This document shows, in pieces, positions 57,501-64,000 of a DNA stretch of 64,000 bases. Each line of letters opens with the position of its first letter. Position 1 is the stretch's first letter. The stretch is from Tigriopus japonicus (lineage: Eukaryota > Arthropoda > Copepoda > Harpacticoida > Harpacticidae), in contig JAAGOF010000243.1 of assembly GCA_010645155.1 (NCBI GenBank), positions 541,968 through 605,967 on the forward strand, written 5' to 3'. The position numbers and the translations under genes are program-made. Below the pieces are notes generated by a model, which did no database searches, was not told the origin of the DNA, and saw nothing but the letters and a program-made list of their open reading frames with translations.

Positions 57501-60500
57501 ATGAAAATGGGTGGAGTGCTTCCGCCTAGTTCTGCGGCATCTCTTCTCGTACAAATTCGATTTTGGTCTGCCCGTGATGAGCTCCTAATTGATCCACGAG
57601 ACACCCAAGTTTTGCGCTATTATGATAAATCCGAGATCAAAACCATTATGGACGATCCAGAGACCAAAGATAAAATGGCTTACGCGAGTGATAGAGGAAA
57701 CAACCTCTTGTTGGATAACAAACGACCCCATAAATTACGACAGGCGTTTCGAGACTTGGAACTGGTTCTTTCCGAGCAAAAAATCGTGTTTTCTGGGTGG
57801 AACTCGGCGAGTTTGTTCCATTTAATGCTACACACTGGCCTTATGATACATATTCATCTCAGCAAATTGGGTGATGTGGAAAGAATAGGTTTCGACAAAG
57901 TAAAGTTTTAAATAACGGCAAGTCTTAGGTTGAGGTTTTGTTGAAAGTTTGTTTCATTCCAGGCATTTGTGGGCAAACTTCATGAAAATATTACTGATGT
58001 CGTCTTTGGCAAGGGCTTCCTTATAATCACTTACTTGGATTCCCGATTGACTTTGGTCCAATTTGCGAGGAAAAGGGATAACTCTGAATTCGAATCTTTC
58101 CAACACATGGAACCGAAAATCAATCACATGGAATGTTTGGGACCTCTCGGTAGAAGGTTTGTTCAAAATCAGACATCTAAAACCCGTCATTTGTTACATT
58201 CAATGAAACATTACTATTTCTTTAAAGGCTACAAAGGCATCTCGTTCTATCTTCAAATGAGCAGTATTTGTTAGTTTGGTGGCCTAGTTCTGAGCAAGAG
58301 GTCTTCCCATGGGCACCACACCTAAATGAGGAAGATCGAGCTAATGTTATGGTTTTTGACATGAAGAAGCCTCTAGAGCCCAAATTGATGGGTTGCATTC
58401 GAACTCACAGTGATCCTCTAGATATAAGGTAAGGCTAACACGGTCATTTGAAACTGCATAACTTGATCAAAGATATCCAATTGGTGTTTTAAGAGACCAT
58501 TTCATCCCTTGTGCCAAAAGAAAAAAAAATACAAAAATGTCTTCCAGGTTCTTCAATTTGGATCCATCGTCCAACCAATCAAGTTGTGTTATTCACTACT
58601 TAGGACAAGAGACATCTCGCCAGAACGAAATCCACCTTGAGAACACGTTTCTTCATCCTGTTGAGGGAGATCGTTTATTGAAACGAAGGAATCCTCAGCG
58701 CATTTCCATGACCTCTAATGTTAATTGTCACGCATTTGTCGGCAATCTTGTTTTGTTAGGTTGCACAGACGGTAAGACAAAGCACGGACTTTTAGATTTT
58801 TTCTGAATAGAGAACAATCGGCCTTGAAGTTTTTACAATATCCACGCTTAGGCTCTATGTTTGTAATGTTTTATTTTGATAAAGTTTACCCATTTTATAC
58901 CTTATATATACTTATATATTATTATGTTTTATATATATTTTTTAAAATAATATCTTTAAGATCTTTTTACGTTCGACACTTAGAGTAATTGGACGAGCTT
59001 TTGCATCAAAAGTGGAACAGAAAAACATGCTTAATATGCCTAATTTTACTGTGTGGCCCTCAGGGTGGATTGTTTCCAGTCCAGAAAGTTTTAGATATCT
59101 GTGCACAAAGTTAATGGCAACTAAAAAACTTGAAGAGTTTACACTTTCATTTGATTGCAGGTACACTTTTGGTGTTCGATTGTATTCATCACAAATTGGA
59201 TTGTCAAACCAAATGCTCATTCATTCCATCGCTCATTCAGATTCATCCCGACAAGGCTATTTGCATGGTATCCAGTGACAAAGGAATGCTACAATGTTTT
59301 GACATCGCACTCAATCCAATAAGGTTGTTTCCTCATGGAACATTCTATTTCCGGTCTTTTTGTACAAGGCCAATCTTAACACTTATGTGTACTTTGTTCC
59401 AGATTGAATGTGCATCAAGAAGATGAGGTAGGCTCACACGTGATCGATTTGAGTCAACATTTCCGGGCACAAATGTCCCTGGTGGGGATGAAGTTTTGCC
59501 CCAAAATGGAACAGACCATCGGTCATTCTCAACGGCCTTGCTCAATGGCTGTCATGGCTCAAAACCATTTGATTCTTCAGTTTTTCGTAAGAACACGAAA
59601 AAGAATCCCAAAAAACATATTTCCTACTCTTATCAAAAACCTCTAATTTAGGGTGGACCACTTGTCCTGGTGAATATTTGTGGTGGAGTTCTCAACTCTG
59701 GAGCCTTGGGACCGTTTCAAATAGTGGCCCAATATCTTAAACATCAGCAATATAACCAAATACTGCTCTTCTTGAACCAGTTGGATTGGTTAGAAATGGG
59801 TCAAACTATTTTGACATGTATCAACACGACGTTTATCAAACTCTTGAGGGTGCCATTCTCAAGGGAAATCGAGACATTGCTAGAAATGTGTCTTGGTCTT
59901 TTCTACTCTCCAAACAAGCCCATTCCAGTTGAAGTGAGGCTCAAAATTGCATTCTGCAATGTTGCCAATCAATAACGTGGATTGATTGATTGTCTCTTTA
60001 GGTGATGGACGAGTACGCTGAGCAAATCCATGACTTGACGAGAAAGTTCTTTCATCATATGTTAAGACACAACCAATTAGCCAAATCGTTCCAATTGGCC
60101 GTGGACATCAATGACTACGACCTTTTCATGGATCTGTATCATTCAGCTTCCAAACTCAACCTCAAGGATCTAGCTGAAGCAGCCTTCGTGAAGGTAATAG
60201 TACATAAAATTATTAAGTGCATGTATTCTTGTTTGGATACGAGACCCCAACACGATTTCTTGGAATACAGGCTCGTCAAACGTTCTTTGACAACGTGGAA
60301 CAACACACGGATTCCGAGAGTGACTCAGAACCTCTTCCGCCTCCCCCGCCTTTACCGGTAGGAGCGGGCCTCGAACCCCCGCTCAAGTCACGTCCCTATG
60401 CTCTCCCTTCACCCATGCAACTGTTCTCCTCTGTGACTACAGTGCACGTGGATCCTGGGCGAGATTCGCACGAGATTGCGGAAGAGAACTCGTCTCAAAC

Positions 60501-62124
60501 TGTGGACGAATATGAGGGTCAACGTGAGGCGAATGACTCCAACAAACAAGTGGAAGTTCCACAAGAAACTCATCGCCTTGTCATGGCAACCACAGTGAGT
60601 CAAGACTCAATCAAGAGTTGCTCAGAAAATGCTTTTAGATTTCCAGTTTGAATTGGAGGGTGTTTTGTTGAGAACACTTGGACTTCGATAATCTTGAGCC
60701 GCTTATCGGCGCTCAAAACTAGGAACATTTTCTGTAAACTCGGTATGTTTTTAAATGTGTGCAGGTATCTTGGGTTATTAAAAAAACTTCGATTTAATGA
60801 ACAATTGCCTTTATAGTTGTAGGAGACTCTTTAAACATTTTAACATCAATTTCAATGCTGTGACTTAACTGAAGAGCGATGTGGTCCTTAAAATTTTAAA
60901 ATGTTTCTCTGTTCAACATCCTATGGCACAACACGTTTTTTCGTAAACATCATGTTTAAGAATCAATTTCCGACTTATTTTAGTCGAGTTTGTGATCATA
61001 AGTTTGATTTCTTCGGAAAGATCTCCCTCAGTCGATGGTAAAATTTTAAGACTTCTCCATCTTGCTCTATTAATAACGCTTCACTCTTTTAATAACGCTT
61101 CACTCCGCAATTTCGAATTTGAACACCTATATGACATTAATATTCAGAGCACATGCAAGCTGAGTTAAGAAGTGTAGGGTAAACTGTTGTTCAATTTTAA
61201 TCTTTGAATATGGACAATGAGCGTTATAGCTTTACCTAGAGCACTATAATAATAATGTTATTATAGTGCTCTAGCTTTACCTTATATCTAGAGGATCACT
61301 GTGAGTTCGGATACAACCCAGATGAGTTGTCTATTGAGGCGTGTTTCCCTCCGGTTTATGTAAATAAGAGAATATTTAGAGCGAGCCAAAGTTCTTTAGA
61401 ATCAAGTCAGACTAGCTTTCAATAATTGTCACATAAAAAGTCTAATTTTTTCTTATCACAAACTGATCTGTGTTGTTACTTTTGTATGAAATCTTGCTCA
61501 TCTTTGAATTTATGATGCATAGTAAACACACTTCAAAACATATGTAGTGCCTTGTCAAAGTGCGTTTGTATTTTTGGCTAACCAAGGAGTGACAAGAACC
61601 CTCCCTTCTTGTAGGGAATACACAAATTCAATTGAGGAATTCAAAGGAACTGACGGCAAATATTTGTCATTCCAGGCCTTGAGAGAAAAAAATTGCAGAG
61701 CTACTGAACGTACCCTGAAACGGGGCGGACGCATTGAAGCCTGAAATTGTTTAAAAACGTCTTCAAAAATGCACATTCATTAGGACGTGACAGCAGAAAT
61801 CTACCGAATTTCCATTTCTCAACCTGATTTGCCTCCCCATTTCTGTTCTAGAGCACCTTTGCTAAAACCACCTCTGCCAAAAGGATCTCCACCAACGAAT
61901 TTCAAGTGAATCAGGTATGATTCACATCAAGATGATGAAAATAATTACATCAGTTTGACGAATGTCTCATTTTTCTTCTTGCTTACAAACAGATTGGAAA
62001 TCCAAGTGGGAATCCAGATCCAGTTCAAGATGGCCAAGTGACCTCTTTTGCCTCCTTACCCAAGCTAAATATTGATTTGAACCAAGAGGAAGGCATTAAA
62101 GTCATCCATTTCGGTGTGGTATAA
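57501..62124 (+). CDS. WDPCP: WDPCP/fritz planar-polarity and ciliogenesis effector, eleven exons, about 785 aa
   Basis: CPLANE subunit that works with inturned and fuzzy at the ciliary base and in planar cell polarity. Exons 57501-57899, 57963-58156, 58228-58428, 58548-58771, 59161-59323, 59403-59586, 59652-59933, 60002-60193, 60271-60594, 61852-61914 and 61993-62124; all GT-AG and in phase. Signatures: QVLRYYDKSE near the N-terminus, ARKRDNSEFESF, RHLVLSSNEQYLLVWWP, FPWAPHLNEEDRANVMVF, DPLDIRFFNL, VSSDKGMLQCFDIALNPI, LTRKFFHHMLRHNQLAKSF and the extreme C-terminus IKVIHFGVV, matching human KMIHFGLV. Length is near human (746). A polyproline/acidic insert lies in exon 9. The start is MKMGG at 57501, with a second in-frame ATG at 57507. 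Confidence 0.93.
61236..61345. repeat. Palindrome plus antisense copy of a WDPCP exon end, in WDPCP intron 9
   Basis: CTAGAGCACTATAATAA (61236-61252) and its exact reverse complement (61258-61274) enclose a 5-nt loop. Directly after, 61277-61322 is the reverse complement of the end of exon 3 and its donor (58393-58434), sharing CGAACTCACAGTGATCCTCT and AGATATAAGGTAA. Confidence 0.9.
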
Positions 62125-62946
62125 GAAGTACTGAAAGTCTTTACTGACGAGTTCAGGCCTCAATTTCTGAATTATGAACTGTAATGAGCTCATACTTCAA
62201 TTAAGTAGCCCATTATTTACACTTTCGTATACAAGCTAAACTATTCCTTCTGCTCGTCAAGATGAATCATGTCATAAAATCGTGGAAAACCGGAATTTCA
62301 ATTGAGAGTTCCAAGTAAATGAGTGGGTGATGTCGTCGTCGCCCGTCGTTTCTTTTCCTTGGCATTTTGTTTATTTCAACTCGGATCATATATTTATGTT
62401 AAAATATAGACATAATATAGTACAACCAGTGTGCTTTTGGGTGTGTCTCAAAGACAAGGCTGGAGCAATCTGGGCGTGTCCCCATAGCAATGAGAAACTA
62501 CAAAAACGAGGAAGAACGGAGGAGCATTTTTTCAATATGGTACAAACTCATTTGGGGGGGGCATGGAATAATAACGGACGATTTCACAAAACGATGACGA
62601 AAATATCGTGGAAGTGGTTGTTTCAGATGTCACCAGTGTTCTTCGGACACATCGAAGTGTTCGTATTTCTTGATTTAAGGCAATCGGTGTTTGAATTATG
62701 ATTTTTGCTTGTGCGAGGAGAATGGCTTTTAGAGATTCGTCGGTCTTTAGGCACTTGATTGCATTTAGGTTTGTGTTCCGGTTTCATATCTAAGTATACA
62801 ATGGGTCGCAGTAAAAATGCTTCTTCTATGCTTTTTTGATTGGCTGAAACGTAGTCGTAGTATTGGCACTTCATTTGTCCTCGAAGTTGGAATATAGGGC
62901 GTTGTCATGTCTTCTTTTTCATGTCTTGAACGGACGCGATCGAGTC
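62125..62946. other. Convergent 3' intergenic region
   Basis: Between the WDPCP stop codon and the stop codon of the minus-strand acidic protein. Short open frames here have no family resemblance. Confidence 0.45.
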
Positions 62947-64000
62947 TTATTCCGAATCGCTACTCGACGATGACGACGAGGATTTGGATTTCTTATCGTT
63001 ATCATGACCATCTTCAGCATTGGCCTCGGCTTCGGCCTCATCGATATCCACCACGGGAATCGTGACCTCACTTTCAGGGGGCGGGGCCGGTAGATCCGCC
63101 TCTTGATGATCGTCTTCATGAACCACGGGTGTAAATTCGTGAGAGGGTGAGAAGCCCGATGGCGTCACCAATTGGGCGTATTGTTCACCTTGGGGCGGGT
63201 CCACTTCAGGCGGGGGCGGGATCTCCTCTTCATCCGACGAGGATGAGGATGATGAAGACGAGGAACCGCCTTTCATCTCCACCACTCCCAAAGCCGCCAG
63301 ATCGGCTTTTTTGGGCACGATCGTTTCGGTTTCGGGTTCCGGAGCGGGTGGAGGAGGCGGCGGAGGAGGGATGTCTTCTTCGTCTTCATTATCATCCCGA
63401 TCGTGGGCTCCAACGTCATGGCTTTCCGAATGCTCTTGCGTCACAATCACCGTCTTCACGATCTCGGTGTGCGATTCGGGCGTGGTCTTGACCTCCACGC
63501 TTTCCGTGCGATAAGTATCGGGACCGACCATTTCCGTGGTGGTGGTTTCGGATATCAAAGTATCCTCGTCTTCGGGTTTGTCCTTCTCATCGTCCGACGA
63601 GGAAGAACTGGACGAACTGCCGTTTTTGGCCTCTTGGCCGGTAGAACCCGCCTGAATATCCTTCATCCGATCTTCGAGTTCTTGGCCACTGATGACCCGC
63701 GTCTCCGAGGTCACTTGCGAGGATTCGAGACACACCCGCGAGCTCTCTTGATGCGTGGACGTGTATTCGCCGCCGGCGGCCAATAAAGCCTCCACTTCTT
63801 TGGGGTCGGTGATGACCTGTGTGGACGTGATGACCTGTTGGGTAGCCGAGGTCACGTGGGTCTGGCTGTGCTCTTGGTTAATGGTCGTGGTGTGCGTGCC
63901 ATCCTCGGAGGTCACCGTCTCGCTCTTGGACGTGACCTGCGACGACGATTGCATGGACGAGGTCGTGACCACATTGGGTTCGACCTCGGGTTCCAGCAAT
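62947..64000 (-). CDS. Acidic Ser/Thr/Pro-rich protein, 3' part only
   Basis: The frame is open to the window edge, so at least 351 codons and no start are seen (the first codons, TTG CTG GAA, are internal). No domain is recognised. The sequence is low-complexity: Thr/Ser/Val/Gln-rich first half (repeated VTS, SQVTS, QVIT), three long Ser runs followed by Asp/Glu, an eight-Pro run and PPPPEVDPP, and a closing Ser run ending DSE. Many sites suit casein kinase 2 (S-x-x-D/E). It is probably a disordered phosphoprotein or the tail of a larger cytoskeletal or matrix-like protein; function cannot be stated. Confidence 0.8.
   Translation of the reverse strand, partial: LLEPEVEPNVVTTSSMQSSSQVTSKSETVTSEDGTHTTTINQEHSQTHVTSATQQVITSTQVITDPKEVEALLAAGGEYTSTHQESSRVCLESSQVTSETRVISGQELEDRMKDIQAGSTGQEAKNGSSSSSSSSDDEKDKPEDEDTLISETTTTEMVGPDTYRTESVEVKTTPESHTEIVKTVIVTQEHSESHDVGAHDRDDNEDEEDIPPPPPPPPAPEPETETIVPKKADLAALGVVEMKGGSSSSSSSSSSDEEEIPPPPEVDPPQGEQYAQLVTPSGFSPSHEFTPVVHEDDHQEADLPAPPPESEVTIPVVDIDEAEAEANAEDGHDNDKKSKSSSSSSSSDSE

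Overview
This window looks like nuclear DNA of an arthropod, most likely a crustacean such as a copepod. The genes are spliced, many introns are only 45-80 nt long with GT-AG ends, the intergenic DNA is AT-rich and full of transposon remains, and the proteins resemble arthropod or general animal families. These include a TER94/VCP ATPase close to the insect form and an FMRFamide-receptor-like GPCR. The species assignment is inference. I joined exons by hand using reading-frame phase, splice sites and remembered family sequences; no alignment was run.

Layout, left to right. 1-6.7 kb: no recognisable gene. 6.76-13.1 kb (+): a four-exon FMRFamide-receptor-like GPCR. 12.5-18 kb: repeats, comprising a tRNA-like/LINE chimera, a 122-nt N gap, a decayed jockey-type LINE, a second tRNA-like SINE, a diverged direct repeat and a 34-bp minisatellite. 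19.1-21.3 kb (+): an intronless C2H2 zinc-finger gene, convergent with an intronless KCTD3/SHKBP1-type BTB gene (21.8-23.9 kb, -). 24-29.4 kb: transposon remains, including a hAT-like element carrying part of a Tc1 transposase. 29.4-30.6 kb (-): a five-exon gene with a FAR1/WRKY-GCM1-like zinc signature. 31.3-32.8 kb: an element with terminal inverted repeats and an internal 30-bp tandem array. 33.2-35.8 kb (-): a LAPTM4-like four-TM protein with PPxY motifs. 39.4-45.5 kb (-): complete VCP/TER94, with a hAT MITE in intron 2 and a TATA box upstream. 48.5-49.3 kb: a hAT-like element with a perfect 8-bp target duplication. 50.2-52.6 kb (+): LEPROT, with a second copy of the LINE in intron 1. 53.0-56.2 kb (-): PXK (PX domain, pseudokinase, WH2). 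57.5-62.1 kb (+): WDPCP/fritz, divergent from PXK. 62.9-64 kb (-): the 3' part of an acidic Ser/Pro-rich protein that runs off the window.

The genes do not form one pathway. Several products work on membrane traffic or protein turnover: VCP (segregase), LAPTM4-like (lysosome, NEDD4 recruitment), LEPROT (endosomal sorting), PXK (endosomal PX protein) and KCTD3/SHKBP1 (receptor and channel regulation). WDPCP acts in planar polarity and ciliogenesis. I did not find a convincing new multi-gene system. The least expected items are the FAR1-like gene, the nested hAT/Tc1 element, the LINE/SINE tail sharing and an antisense copy of a WDPCP exon beside a near-perfect palindrome.
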